A DNA stretch of 64,000 bases from Candidatus Tokpelaia hoelldoblerii (GCA_002005325.1 CP017315.1:1054001-1118000); one strand, 5' to 3'. Positions 30,135 through 39,112 are shown, numbered from the stretch's first letter. Numbers and translations: made by a program. Notes: generated by a model not told the origin, from the letters alone.

Positions 30135-30599
30135 TTAGAAAATCTTTGCAAACATAAAATTCACATATTCAACTACATATGTAAAAATCGAAGATATTAA
30201 AGAACCAGATACACCTCCAATCAATGCTGCAATAAATGGATGCTTGAAAAAATTTTCTAATGGTGAATCTTGCCCCGGATATCGTTTTATATAGTGGCTT
30301 GTAACATCAGCTGCATCGCGCATTGGTATTTTGTCATGTATACCGGGCATATACAGTGACGATGTTTTCCTTGCCTGTTCAAGTTCTTTTTTCCAATAGA
30401 GGGCCGCAGCTATTGTTGTCTTGAATATTTGGATTTTATTGAATTTTGTTATATCAATAAGTTGAGAATCCACCATACAGTTTCCATTCCTGTTTAATTG
30501 CTTCACGATTTTTTTTAATTTTTTACAAGTTAAATCCACCACAAGGTATTGACCTGCCTCATATGTATTTTCAACGTATATATGAAAAAATTGAGCCAT
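30135..30599 (-). CDS. hypothetical protein with a C-terminal membrane segment
   Basis: I do not recognise this 154-residue protein with confidence. The N-terminal half (about residues 1-65) looks like a small beta-rich domain, with VENTYEAGQYLVVDLTCKKL, a VDSQLIDITKF strand pair, and IQIFKTT. That layout recalls small sensor-like domains found beside membrane or TIR effectors, but this is only a resemblance. The C-terminus (about residues 122-150) holds one or two hydrophobic spans (FIAALIGGVSGSLISSIFTY). The gene is clearly more AT-rich than its neighbours, uses many AAA/AAT/TTT codons, and sits between gyrB and uppP where related genomes have no fixed gene. Horizontal gain is likely. Confidence 0.6.
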   Translation of the reverse strand: MAQFFHIYVENTYEAGQYLVVDLTCKKLKKIVKQLNRNGNCMVDSQLIDITKFNKIQIFKTTIAAALYWKKELEQARKTSSLYMPGIHDKIPMRDAADVTSHYIKRYPGQDSPLENFFKHPFIAALIGGVSGSLISSIFTYVVEYVNFMFAKIF

Positions 30600-30637
30600 C
30601 TCGATTTCCTAAAACTAATGAAAAACGTTATCCATAT

Positions 30638-31228
30638 CTACGGAACCGACGCTATATCTGCCTTGTGATTACCTTTCATGAAAACAATACAGGAAAGCCG
30701 TGAACCATCTTCCGACAAGCTGTTGCCTGACCATGTCATCAACGCTCTTTTTGATGCCTGCAAATTTTTCAGTTCTATTTCAGACATTTCATGCAGTGGC
30801 ACGGCACCTTCCAGAATAATTCCGAATGACGTGCCATAGACATCAAGCCGCCCATTCCTGAACCTGCCATTTTTATATTCTTTCATCAGATAGCTGTTCA
30901 GCTCTTCCACACTGTTGTCCAGCAGCAGTATATACTCAAACGTTGTCCCATCAACATTCTGCAGATATTCAGCTATCTGTGTATATCCAATGATATTCAG
31001 CCCGTTCTCATGATAGGCTTCCTTGTATTTTATGGTCTGCGAGGTTTTGTTCTCAGGTGTCACAGCAAGCGCATGAACATCATCCCTGAATTTTTCATAA
31101 GCCCGGCCGGCATAATAATTTTCGTGTTTGCCCGGCCGGCAATCCAGCAGCGGCGACAACAGGTCCTGACTATAAGCTGTACTGGAAAAAAATGCCATAA
31201 ATACTGAAATATATTTTAGTTTTTTCAT
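30638..31228 (-). CDS. hypothetical exported protein
   Basis: I do not recognise this 196-residue protein. It begins with a clear signal peptide (MKKLKYISVFMAFFSSTAYS, cleavage expected before Gln). The mature part is soluble, with two cysteines (LLDCRPGK and RLSCIVFM) that could form a disulfide in the periplasm. No enzymatic motif is visible. It lies in the same orientation as the neighbouring AT-rich hypothetical gene, 38 bases upstream of it, so the two may be one small transcription unit. Confidence 0.6.
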   Translation of the reverse strand: MKKLKYISVFMAFFSSTAYSQDLLSPLLDCRPGKHENYYAGRAYEKFRDDVHALAVTPENKTSQTIKYKEAYHENGLNIIGYTQIAEYLQNVDGTTFEYILLLDNSVEELNSYLMKEYKNGRFRNGRLDVYGTSFGIILEGAVPLHEMSEIELKNLQASKRALMTWSGNSLSEDGSRLSCIVFMKGNHKADIASVP

Positions 31229-31244
31229 TTTTTTTCTCTATGAA

Positions 31245-31274
31245 AATGACCGGCAAAGAAACATGCCGGCCATT
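31245..31274 (-). terminator. hairpin after uppP, possible terminator
   Basis: On the minus strand AATGGCCGGCA pairs with TGCCGGTCATT over 11 positions (one G-U) just after the uppP stop. Only a mixed T stretch follows (TTCATAG). It separates uppP from the exported hypothetical gene. Confidence 0.5.
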
Positions 31275-31279
31275 CTGTT

Positions 31280-32086
31280 TTACCCCCAGATCATCAGCGC
31301 CACCAGACCAAACCCGCCGGCAATCAGACGCCACCAGCCAAACAAGGCATAACCATGGCGTGAAATATAATCGAGCAGATGACGGACGACAAACACACCG
31401 GCAATAAACGCCACAACAAAACCGATCACAATCGACATTGTATCATTCCACTGTAAATCAGAATAGTTTTTCATCAGGTCATAGGCAAAAGCGCCAACCA
31501 TGGTCGGCATGGCCAGAAAGAAGGAAAATTCCGCCGCCGAGCGTTTGTCCGCCCCCAGCAATAACGCGCCGACAATGGTTGCGCCCGAGCGGGAAACACC
31601 CGGAATCATCGCCAGGCACTGAAAAAAGCCAATGCACACACACAGCCACCACGGATAACGCATGACATTGTGATAGCGCGGTTTCAACGGCAGCCTGTCC
31701 ACCCACAGCAAAACAATCCCGCCGATTATCAGCGAGATGCACACGGTCATCGGTGATTCCATCAAAACAGTTTTGATGGTTTTATGCGCCAGCACACCAA
31801 TCACTGCGGCAGGCAGAAAGGCAACCAGTACACCGATGGTGAAATGCTGCGATTCCCGGCTGGCTGGCAGTGTCTTGACAATATGCAGCAGGCGGCCGAA
31901 ATAAACGCTTAAAATCGCCAGAATAGGCCCAAGCTGGATCAGAACCTGAAACGTGTTATTCGGCGAATGGAAATTGAGAAAATGGCCGGCAAGAATCAGA
32001 TGGCCGGTGGAAGATACCGGGATAAATTCTGTGAATCCTTCAATCACACCAAGAAATGCTGAATTAAAAATCTGCCAGAAATCCAT
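31280..32086 (-). CDS. uppP: undecaprenyl-diphosphatase
   Basis: This 268-residue integral membrane enzyme recycles undecaprenyl diphosphate for cell wall synthesis; the family was formerly called BacA. The catalytic blocks are visible as EGFTEFIPVSSTGHLIL near the N-terminus and IPGVSRSGATIVGALLLG past the middle. Eight hydrophobic segments are evident and the length is normal. It is transcribed away from the fzlA-queG-mepA-glk row. Confidence 0.95.
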   Translation of the reverse strand: MDFWQIFNSAFLGVIEGFTEFIPVSSTGHLILAGHFLNFHSPNNTFQVLIQLGPILAILSVYFGRLLHIVKTLPASRESQHFTIGVLVAFLPAAVIGVLAHKTIKTVLMESPMTVCISLIIGGIVLLWVDRLPLKPRYHNVMRYPWWLCVCIGFFQCLAMIPGVSRSGATIVGALLLGADKRSAAEFSFFLAMPTMVGAFAYDLMKNYSDLQWNDTMSIVIGFVVAFIAGVFVVRHLLDYISRHGYALFGWWRLIAGGFGLVALMIWG

Positions 32087-32200
32087 AAAACCCTCTCTCT
32101 ACAACAAGAGTTAAAAACTGCAACCAAAGAGCATGACGCCCACCATATTCCGTTTAAATTTACATCCAGTTAAGCAACTTCTGGCAGAATAGGTGTTAAA

Positions 32201-32215
32201 GCGCTTGGCAAGCGC
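32201..32215. promoter_or_regulatory. 15-bp palindrome in the uppP/fzlA divergent region
   Basis: GCGCTTGGCAAGCGC is a perfect dyad (7-bp arms around one G) in the 210-base gap between uppP and the fzlA-like gene. It has no T run, so it is not a terminator. It could be a protein binding site controlling either gene. No regulator can be named. Confidence 0.3.
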
Positions 32216-32296
32216 ACTTATCATTCTTATAAAGGTAATTATGTCGGAAATCGTACCAGAACCTGCCATCTTCAGCCTTGTCTGCCTAAAAAATAT

Positions 32297-32998
32297 ATGC
32301 CGCCCATGTTGACACTTTACCATCACCCTATTTCATCTGCCTCGCGTTATATCCGCCTTATCCTTGGTGAATATAAAATAGCCGCCACACTGGTTGAAGA
32401 ACATGCCGAAAGCCGGCGGCGGGAATTTCTCAACCTCAATCCTGCCGCGACACTTCCGGTCTTGCTGATTAAAGGCAATGTGCCGATTTGCGGCGCCCGT
32501 GTCATTGGCGAATATATTGATGAAATCTATGGCACGACAAAACACAGCCAGCTTTTATTTCCGCAAAACCCGTTTGAACGGGCGGAAATCCGCCGCCTGC
32601 AGGAATGGTTTCTGGTCAAGTTTGAAAATGATGTTGTCCGTCATCTGGCGCGCGAGCGGATTTATAAATATGAGACATCGGCGGCCTATGGCAGCAGTTC
32701 CCCCGATGGTGGCATATTGCGCAAAGCGCGCAAAAATATCCGTCCTCATATGCAATATCTTGAATGGCTGGTGACAACCCGTGACTGGACTGGCGGCTTT
32801 TCCCTGTCTTATGCGGATTTTGCCGCCGCCGCCGCCATCTCAACCCTTGATTATATGGGTGAGATTGACTGGAGCCATTACAGCGCCGCCCGCGACTGGT
32901 ACGCCCGTTTGAAATCCCGCCCGTCATTCCGCCCGCTTTTGCAAGACCGCGTCCGCGCCATGCCACCGATTCCCCATTATGCCGACCTCGACTTCTGA
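32297..32998 (+). CDS. fzlA: glutathione S-transferase family protein, FzlA-like
   Basis: The product has 233 residues, with an N-terminal thioredoxin-like GST domain (MLTLYHHPISSASRYIRLIL, then LNPAATLPVLLIKGN) and a helical C-terminal domain. The closing residues PIPHYADLDF resemble the conserved C-terminal tail of FzlA, the GST-like FtsZ-binding protein of Caulobacter and other alphaproteobacteria that shapes constriction. The usual catalytic Ser/Cys pattern at the N-terminus is SSASR. Start codons at 32297 and 32306 are both possible. The gene overlaps queG by 20 bases. I am sure of the GST fold and fairly sure of the FzlA assignment. Confidence 0.75.
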   Translation: MPPMLTLYHHPISSASRYIRLILGEYKIAATLVEEHAESRRREFLNLNPAATLPVLLIKGNVPICGARVIGEYIDEIYGTTKHSQLLFPQNPFERAEIRRLQEWFLVKFENDVVRHLARERIYKYETSAAYGSSSPDGGILRKARKNIRPHMQYLEWLVTTRDWTGGFSLSYADFAAAAAISTLDYMGEIDWSHYSAARDWYARLKSRPSFRPLLQDRVRAMPPIPHYADLDF

Positions 32999-34121
32999 CA
33001 GGAAACAACAAAAGTTGCGCGCTTTTTTGCAGGAAGAAGCCCGCAATAACGGTTTTGACCTGATCGGCATCACCCGCCCGAATGCCATTCCTGCCGCGCG
33101 GGCACACCTGCAAAGGGCCCTTGCCGCCGGTTATCTCGGCACAATGGACTGGATGGAAGAGACGTTTGAACGCCGCGTTGCGCCGGATGTGCTGTGGCCG
33201 GATGTGCGTTCCGTCATCATGCTGGCGATGAATTATGGCCCCGGCACCGACCCGCGCGCCCTGCAAGACCATCCCGGGCGCGGCGCCATCTCGGTTTATG
33301 CCCGCCACCGCGATTATCACGACCTGATCAAAGGCCGCCTGAAACAGATAGCTTCGCGTTTTGCCGCCCGCACCGGTGAAGAGGTGAAAGTCTTTGTCGA
33401 TACCGCACCGGTGATGGAAAAACCGCTTGCCGCCGCGGCCGGTCTTGGCTGGCAGGGTAAACACACCAATCTTGTCAGCCGCACCCATGGTTCATGGCTG
33501 TTTCTCGGCTCTGTCTTCACCACGGCCGATCTTGGCGCTGATGCGCCGGAAAACGACCATTGCGGCTCCTGCCGCGCCTGTCTTGACAGTTGCCCGACCC
33601 ATGCCTTCCCCGCGCCTTATCAACTGGACGCGCGGCGCTGTATTTCCTACCTGACCATTGAGTTGAAAGAGCAAATTCCGCCGGGCTTCCGCAAGGCCAT
33701 CGGCAACCGGATTTATGGCTGTGACGACTGCCTTGCCGCCTGCCCGTGGAACAAATTTGCCCAGGTAACCCACGAAATCAAGCTGCAGACGCGCGAAGAA
33801 CTGAAAGCCCCTGCGCTCTCCATGCTGCTGGGGCTTGATGACAGGGCTTTCCGCCATTTCTTTTCCGGCTCGCCTGTCAAGCGTATCGGGCGCGACCGCT
33901 TTATCCGCAATGCGCTGCTTGCCGCCGGAAACAGCAATGACGCAAATCTGGTTCCGCATATTGAAAAACATATGACAGACCCTTCACCGCTGGTGCGCGG
34001 CATGGCTGTGTGGGCATTACACCAGCTATTGCCCCCCGCAGCTTTTGAAACCTTGCGCAAACGCTTTGCTTCCGATGAAACAGATGATACAGTCAAAGCG
34101 GAATGGGAGACAGCAACATGA
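32979..34121 (+). CDS. queG: epoxyqueuosine reductase
   Basis: This 380-residue enzyme carries out the last step of queuosine synthesis on tRNA, reducing epoxyqueuosine with a cobalamin and two [4Fe-4S] clusters. The cluster motifs are CGSCRACLDSCPTHAF and CDDCLAACPWNKFAQ, and ARHRDYHDLIKGRL and GWQGKHTNLVSR are family blocks. A short HEAT-like C-terminal region (DPSPLVRGMAVWAL) follows. It starts inside fzlA and overlaps mepA by four bases, so fzlA-queG-mepA-glk reads as one operon. Confidence 0.95.
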   Translation: MPTSTSDRKQQKLRAFLQEEARNNGFDLIGITRPNAIPAARAHLQRALAAGYLGTMDWMEETFERRVAPDVLWPDVRSVIMLAMNYGPGTDPRALQDHPGRGAISVYARHRDYHDLIKGRLKQIASRFAARTGEEVKVFVDTAPVMEKPLAAAAGLGWQGKHTNLVSRTHGSWLFLGSVFTTADLGADAPENDHCGSCRACLDSCPTHAFPAPYQLDARRCISYLTIELKEQIPPGFRKAIGNRIYGCDDCLAACPWNKFAQVTHEIKLQTREELKAPALSMLLGLDDRAFRHFFSGSPVKRIGRDRFIRNALLAAGNSNDANLVPHIEKHMTDPSPLVRGMAVWALHQLLPPAAFETLRKRFASDETDDTVKAEWETAT

Positions 34122-35023
34122 AGACATGCACTTTCCTGCAACCCGCTCTTATAGCACTATCATTGGCCTCCGGGCTGTCATTGACCGGAGCGCAAGCGGT
34201 GGACAAACCGGCCAAGCAGGCCTTTGGTGCACAAAAGCTGCCAAGTGACGAGGCGGCAAACATTATCGGTTTTTACTCCAAAGGCTGCCTTGCCGGTGCG
34301 AAAGCCTTGCCATTTAACGGCCCCCGCTGGCAGGTCATGCGCACCAGCCGCAACCGCAACTGGGGCCATCCGCAACTGATTGATTTTATTGAAAAGCTTT
34401 CAGCCAAGGCAGCAAAAGCCGGCTGGCCTGGCCTGCTGGTCGGTGATATGTCACAGCCGCGCGGCGGGCCAATGCTGACCGGGCACGCTTCGCATCAGGT
34501 CGGGCTTGATGTGGATATCTGGTTCAGCCCCATGCCGGAACAGATCCTGAGCTATGAACAGCGGGAAAATATTTCCGCTATTTCCATGTTAAAACAGGAC
34601 TCGCTTTATATCGACCCGCAAAAATGGAGCGGCAGCCGCACTGCCCTGCTGAGACTGGCGGCGGAAGACAAGCGTGTTGAGCGGATTTTTGTCCACCCGG
34701 GCATAAAAAAACAGCTATGCGACACCGTGCAGGGTGAACGTGCCTGGCTTGGTAAAGTACGTCCCTATTGGGGGCATCATTATCACTTTCATGTCCGCCT
34801 GAGCTGCCCGAAGGGCACGAAAACCTGCCGGGCACAGGCGCCGGTTCCCAAAGGCGACGGCTGTGACGCCTCATTGGCATGGTGGCTCAGTCCAGAGCCA
34901 TGGACACCGAAAAAGGGAAAAACCCCGGCAAAAAAGCCCAGGCCTCTGATGGTTTCCGACTTGCCACGTGCCTGTGGCGCTGTGCTTGAAGCGTCCGCCA
35001 TCAAAACCGGAGGAGACAGATGA
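34118..35023 (+). CDS. mepA: penicillin-insensitive murein endopeptidase MepA
   Basis: This 301-residue LAS-type (M74) metallopeptidase cuts D-Ala-mDAP crosslinks in peptidoglycan in the periplasm. It has a signal peptide (MKTCTFLQPALIALSLASG...). The zinc ligands are in GHASHQVGLDVDIWF and in GHHYHFHVRLSCP. Paired cysteines are seen at KGCLAGAK, CDTVQG, LSCPKGTKTC and GDGCDAS, in the pattern of MepA disulfides. The ATG at 34118 follows GGGAGA and overlaps the queG stop. The next gene, glk, overlaps its end by four bases. Confidence 0.93.
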   Translation: MKTCTFLQPALIALSLASGLSLTGAQAVDKPAKQAFGAQKLPSDEAANIIGFYSKGCLAGAKALPFNGPRWQVMRTSRNRNWGHPQLIDFIEKLSAKAAKAGWPGLLVGDMSQPRGGPMLTGHASHQVGLDVDIWFSPMPEQILSYEQRENISAISMLKQDSLYIDPQKWSGSRTALLRLAAEDKRVERIFVHPGIKKQLCDTVQGERAWLGKVRPYWGHHYHFHVRLSCPKGTKTCRAQAPVPKGDGCDASLAWWLSPEPWTPKKGKTPAKKPRPLMVSDLPRACGAVLEASAIKTGGDR

Positions 35024-36036
35024 CAACAAAATGGCAAATTCCCGCCGGCGCGGTTCTGGTGGGGGATATCGGCGGCACCAATGCGCGCTTTTCCATGGTC
35101 AGCGCCAACCGGAAACAAACGCAGGCTTTCCCGACCAATCCGGTGGCTGATTTTTCCAATATTGATGAAACCATTGACCATAACATTCTGCCGCTTGCCC
35201 GTGAAAAGCCGCAAAGCCTTATCCTTGCCATGGCCGGTCCGGTTGAAGGCAATGTTATCCCGTTGACCAATTCCCACTGGTTTATCGATGCAAACGCCCT
35301 TATCAAACAATTTGATTTGCAAAATGTGCTGGTTATCAATGATTTTGAAGCACAGGCCCTGGCGACAACCGTTCTTGAACCGACCTATCTGCGCCCGATC
35401 GGCCCGGGCGCTAAAAATGAAACAGGCTCGCGGGTGATCCTCGGACCGGGCACCGGCCTCGGCATTGCGGCTCTTGCCCATGTGAATACGCAATATCTGC
35501 CGATTGCCGGTGAAGGCGGGCATATTGATTTTGCCCCGCGGACCGCGCGCGACTTTGAATTGTTCCCGCATTTGCGCCATATCGAAGGCCGTATCAGCAT
35601 GGAAGAGGTTTTGAGCGGGCGCGGCCTTGCCGGCATCTACCATGCCGTCTGCAAGGCTGATGGCATACAACCTGCCTTTGACCAGGCCGAGGCCATCGCC
35701 AATGCCGCCCACCAGCAGGAACACGCACAGGCCGAAGAAGCCATTCAACTGTTTTTAACCTGGCTGGCCCGCTTTGCCGGTGACATTGCCCTGATTTTCA
35801 AAGCCCATGGCGGCGTGTTTATCGGCGGCGGCATTGTGCCCAAAATTATCGGGCTGCTGGATGAAAAGGCGTTCCGCCAGGCGTTTGAAGATAAAGCGCC
35901 CCACAGCAAACTGCTGGCCGACATGCCGGTTTTTGTGATGACACATCCACGCGCCGCGCTGGAAGGAATGGCCGCCTATGTCCGCATGCCGGATAAATTT
36001 CTGCTTGACTATAACAACCGGCTGTGGAGCCGTTAA
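35020..36036 (+). CDS. glk: glucokinase
   Basis: The 338-residue product phosphorylates glucose with ATP. It has the ATP-binding start VLVGDIGGTNARFSMVSA, the glucose loop NSHWFIDANAL and VLVINDFEAQA, and the GPGTGLGIAAL motif. The late region IFIGGGIVPKI appears as GVFIGGGIVPK. The length is that of the proteobacterial Glk (no ROK motif). It is coupled to mepA and faces a sugar porter gene on the other strand, which suggests uptake of free glucose followed by phosphorylation. Confidence 0.94.
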   Translation: MTTKWQIPAGAVLVGDIGGTNARFSMVSANRKQTQAFPTNPVADFSNIDETIDHNILPLAREKPQSLILAMAGPVEGNVIPLTNSHWFIDANALIKQFDLQNVLVINDFEAQALATTVLEPTYLRPIGPGAKNETGSRVILGPGTGLGIAALAHVNTQYLPIAGEGGHIDFAPRTARDFELFPHLRHIEGRISMEEVLSGRGLAGIYHAVCKADGIQPAFDQAEAIANAAHQQEHAQAEEAIQLFLTWLARFAGDIALIFKAHGGVFIGGGIVPKIIGLLDEKAFRQAFEDKAPHSKLLADMPVFVMTHPRAALEGMAAYVRMPDKFLLDYNNRLWSR

Positions 36037-36075
36037 AGCGGCGGAATGCAAAAAATATCCCGCCCGCTTTCGCAT

Positions 36076-37467
36076 TCAACGATAGCGCGGCTGGCCGATA
36101 TCGCGCAGCTTTTTACCAGCCATCAGATTTGCCTCAATCTTTTCCAGCGAGATTTCCTTTGTTTCCGGTATAATCAGGAAAACAACAAAGATAAATGCCG
36201 TATTCAGCACCGCATAAAGCCAGAATGTATTGGCAGCACCCAGCGTGCTGATCAGTGTCAGGAATGTTGCCGCCAGAAACATATTGGCCAGCCAGTTCGT
36301 GACTGTTGAAACCGTAATGCCGAAATCACGTCCTTTAAGCGGCTGAATTTCCGAACACAAAATCCATGTCAGCGGCCCGGAACTCATGGCGAAACCGGCA
36401 ATAAACACCAGAATAGCCAGAACCGCGATATAGGCACCCATACCGTTCGCCATATTCAGAGAGAGCACAGTCCCAAGTAACGCCATGGAACCGGCCATAA
36501 TCACGGACCCGGAAATCAGTGTCGGACGCCGCCCCCAGCGGTCCACGACACCGATAGCAATGAATGTTGCCAGCACGTTGACCAGTCCGACAACAACACT
36601 TCCCCACATTTGCTGTGACACCATGGTAAATCCAGCCATACCGATAATTTTGGGTGCATAATACAGGACGATATTGATACCGGTGCATTGCTGCATAATC
36701 TGCAACAGCATGCCAAGGCCGACAGAGCGGCGAAAATTGCTGTTTTCCCGAAACAGCCGCCAGCCGCTTTGCCTGATTTTCAGGCTGTTATCGATCTCTT
36801 CCAGTTCCCTGACAACTTCTTCCCTTGTTTCCCGAATCCGGGAAAGCACCTGTCCGGCTTCTTCCTTGCGGTTTTTGGAAGCAAGCCAGCGCGGGCTGCG
36901 CGGCAAAACAAGCACCCCCAATAACAGCAAGGCCGCCGGAATGGCGACAATGCCCAGCATCCACCGCCACGCGCCCCAATAGCTCAACAGCGTGTCGGAA
37001 ACAAAGGCCGCCAATATCCCGATTGTAATCAGAAGCTGATAAAGCGAAATCATCGCGCCGCGAATCTTTTCAGGCGCAATCTCTGACAGATATAAAGGGG
37101 CGGCATAAGAAGCGATCCCCAGCGCAATGCCGAGCACGATCCGCGCGCCGACAAGAATTTCAACATTGGGTGTCAACGCACAAAGCAGCGAACCGGCGAT
37201 AAAAAGAAACGCCGCGATAATCAGGCAATATTTCCGTCCGATATAATAAGATAACCATCCGGCCAGAACTGCACCACCGGCCGCCCCCAGCATCAGCGCG
37301 CCGACAACACGTTCCTGCATGGTTTCTGACAATGAAAAATCCGCCGCAATAAATTGCAAGGCACCGGATATAACGCCCGTATCCAGCCCGAACAACAACC
37401 CCGCCAGAGCACCAAGAAAACCGATCGTAAGAATGGTTTTCTTTTTATGTGTTCCTTGAGCTTCCAT
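36076..37467 (-). CDS. MFS sugar:proton symporter (sugar porter family)
   Basis: This 463-residue, 12-helix transporter belongs to the GalP/XylE/AraE sugar porter group. It shows GLLFGLDTGVISGAL in helix 1, GWLSYYIGRKYCLIIAA, the loop PRSPRWLAS (usually PESPRWL), GQQCTGIN replaced by MQQCTGINIVLYYAPKI, DRWGRRPTLI, and the closing PETKEISLEKIE. The ATG at 37467 stands seven bases after AGGAGG; the ATG at 37473 touches that site and is unlikely. With glk convergent next to it, glucose, galactose or xylose import is probable. Confidence 0.92.
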   Translation of the reverse strand: MEAQGTHKKKTILTIGFLGALAGLLFGLDTGVISGALQFIAADFSLSETMQERVVGALMLGAAGGAVLAGWLSYYIGRKYCLIIAAFLFIAGSLLCALTPNVEILVGARIVLGIALGIASYAAPLYLSEIAPEKIRGAMISLYQLLITIGILAAFVSDTLLSYWGAWRWMLGIVAIPAALLLLGVLVLPRSPRWLASKNRKEEAGQVLSRIRETREEVVRELEEIDNSLKIRQSGWRLFRENSNFRRSVGLGMLLQIMQQCTGINIVLYYAPKIIGMAGFTMVSQQMWGSVVVGLVNVLATFIAIGVVDRWGRRPTLISGSVIMAGSMALLGTVLSLNMANGMGAYIAVLAILVFIAGFAMSSGPLTWILCSEIQPLKGRDFGITVSTVTNWLANMFLAATFLTLISTLGAANTFWLYAVLNTAFIFVVFLIIPETKEISLEKIEANLMAGKKLRDIGQPRYR

Positions 37468-37651
37468 TTCCATTCCTCCTTTTTATATATTCCAATTCAG
37501 AACCTGCCACAAAACCTCAAAAAAATATAGAATGAATTTACCCCCTTACAGCAGTTGTACTTGTAAAAATTATTTTGAACAGGCCGTTAAAAACCGTTTT
37601 CCCTATTCAGGTTTTTTGATAAAACAGGCATAATAAAACAGGAGATAGAAT

Positions 37652-38458
37652 ATGCGTCTTGCAGTTGTCGGCGCCGGTGGCCATATGGGACGGGAGTTGA
37701 CCCGTATTGCCGCGCAAACACAGGGGGTGAAACTTGTTGCCGCCCTTGATCATAAAGACTCAGAATGGCTGGGGCATGATGCCGGTGTTCTTGCCGGCCT
37801 GCAACCGCTCGGCATTTCCGTCACAGATGACCCCCAAACCGCTTTTGCCAGGGTGGATGCCGTCCTGGATTTCACCCGCCCGGAGGCAAGCATTGCTTAT
37901 GCCAATTATGCAGCCCAGGCCCATATTGCCCATATTATCGGCACAACCGGCTTTTCCGATAGCCAGGAAAAGAAAATCGCTGCCGCCGCCCGTAAAACGG
38001 CAATTGTCAAATCCGGCAATATGAGCCCTGGTGTCAATCTGCTGGCCGGGCTGGTAAAAAAGGCGGCGCAGGTTTTAAGCGCGGAAGGCTTTGATATTGA
38101 AATTGTCGAAATGCACCATCGCCGCAAGGTTGACGCGCCATCCGGCACTGCTCTGCTTTTAGGCGAAGCCGCAGCACTGGGGCGTGGCATCAATCTGGCT
38201 GAACACAGTGCGCGCGGGCGCGACGGCCACACCAGCGAGCGGGAAACCGGCGCAATCGGTTTCGCCTCCTTGCGCGGCGGCAGCGTTGTCGGCGAGCATT
38301 CCGTCATCTTCGCCGGTGAAGGCGAGCGCATCACCCTTTCCCATAGCGCTGAAAACCGGACCATTTTTGCCCGCGGCGCCCTCAAAGCGGCCCTGTGGGC
38401 AAAAGGCAAGCCGCACGGCCTTTATTCCATGTTTGATGTTCTTGGACTGAATGATTAA
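37652..38458 (+). CDS. dapB: 4-hydroxy-tetrahydrodipicolinate reductase
   Basis: This 268-residue enzyme acts in lysine and diaminopimelate synthesis. It has the nucleotide-binding start MRLAVVGAGGHMGRELTRIA, then AVLDFTRPEAS and IGTTGFSD, and the catalytic HHRRKVDAPSGTALLLGEA with the His and Lys of the active site. HTSERETGAIGFASLRGGS binds the substrate. A CAGGAGATAG site precedes the ATG. The 184-base region before it is AT-rich and holds its promoter and that of the sugar porter. Confidence 0.95.
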   Translation: MRLAVVGAGGHMGRELTRIAAQTQGVKLVAALDHKDSEWLGHDAGVLAGLQPLGISVTDDPQTAFARVDAVLDFTRPEASIAYANYAAQAHIAHIIGTTGFSDSQEKKIAAAARKTAIVKSGNMSPGVNLLAGLVKKAAQVLSAEGFDIEIVEMHHRRKVDAPSGTALLLGEAAALGRGINLAEHSARGRDGHTSERETGAIGFASLRGGSVVGEHSVIFAGEGERITLSHSAENRTIFARGALKAALWAKGKPHGLYSMFDVLGLND

Positions 38459-38491
38459 AAAAGAAATGAATGATCAAGGAGATAACTGATT

Positions 38492-39112
38492 ATGACACGC
38501 ACGCTTGTTCTGGTCCGCCATGGCCAAAGTGAATGGAACCTGAAAAACCTCTTCACCGGGTGGCGCGACCCTGACCTGACGGAGCAAGGCCATGCAGAAG
38601 CCATCAGCGCCGGTAAAAAGCTGAAAGCCGCGGGCCTGAAATTTGATATCGCCTTCACATCGGTATTGCAGCGGGCGCAAAAAACCTGCCAGCATATTCT
38701 GGACGAGATGGCCCAGCCCAAGCTGGAAACCATCCGTGATCAGGCGTTGAACGAGCGTGATTATGGCGACCTTTCCGGCCTGAACAAGGATGACGCACGC
38801 AAAAAGTGGGGCGAAGATCAGGTTCATATCTGGCGGCGTTCTTATGATGTACCGCCGCCGGGCGGTGAAAGCCTGCGGGATACAGGCGCGCGCGTCTGGC
38901 CCTATTACCTGCATACCATCCAGCCCCATGTGCTGCGCGGTGAAACGGTGCTGGTCGCGGCGCACGGCAATTCCCTGCGGGCGCTGATCATGGCGCTTGA
39001 GGGTTTGAGCGGCGAGGAGATCGTCAAACAGGAACTGGCAACCGGCGTGCCGATTATTTATCAGCTCAATGCGGATTCTACCGTTGCCGGCAAGAAGGTG
39101 CTGGAAGGCTGA
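38492..39112 (+). CDS. gpmA: 2,3-bisphosphoglycerate-dependent phosphoglycerate mutase
   Basis: This 206-residue enzyme interconverts 3- and 2-phosphoglycerate in glycolysis. The catalytic RHGQSEWNLKNLFTGW motif carries the phospho-His, and NERDYGDLSGLNKDDARKKW, VPPPGGESLRDT and VLVAAHGNSLRALIMAL supply the other phosphate and substrate contacts. It is of the short alphaproteobacterial size. It follows dapB by 33 bases and ends with a strong terminator at 39130-39168. Confidence 0.94.
   Translation: MTRTLVLVRHGQSEWNLKNLFTGWRDPDLTEQGHAEAISAGKKLKAAGLKFDIAFTSVLQRAQKTCQHILDEMAQPKLETIRDQALNERDYGDLSGLNKDDARKKWGEDQVHIWRRSYDVPPPGGESLRDTGARVWPYYLHTIQPHVLRGETVLVAAHGNSLRALIMALEGLSGEEIVKQELATGVPIIYQLNADSTVAGKKVLEG

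Noticed and set aside
36035..36070. Possible shared terminator between glk and the sugar porter
   Set aside because: Several imperfect pairings compete and no clean stem with a T run results.
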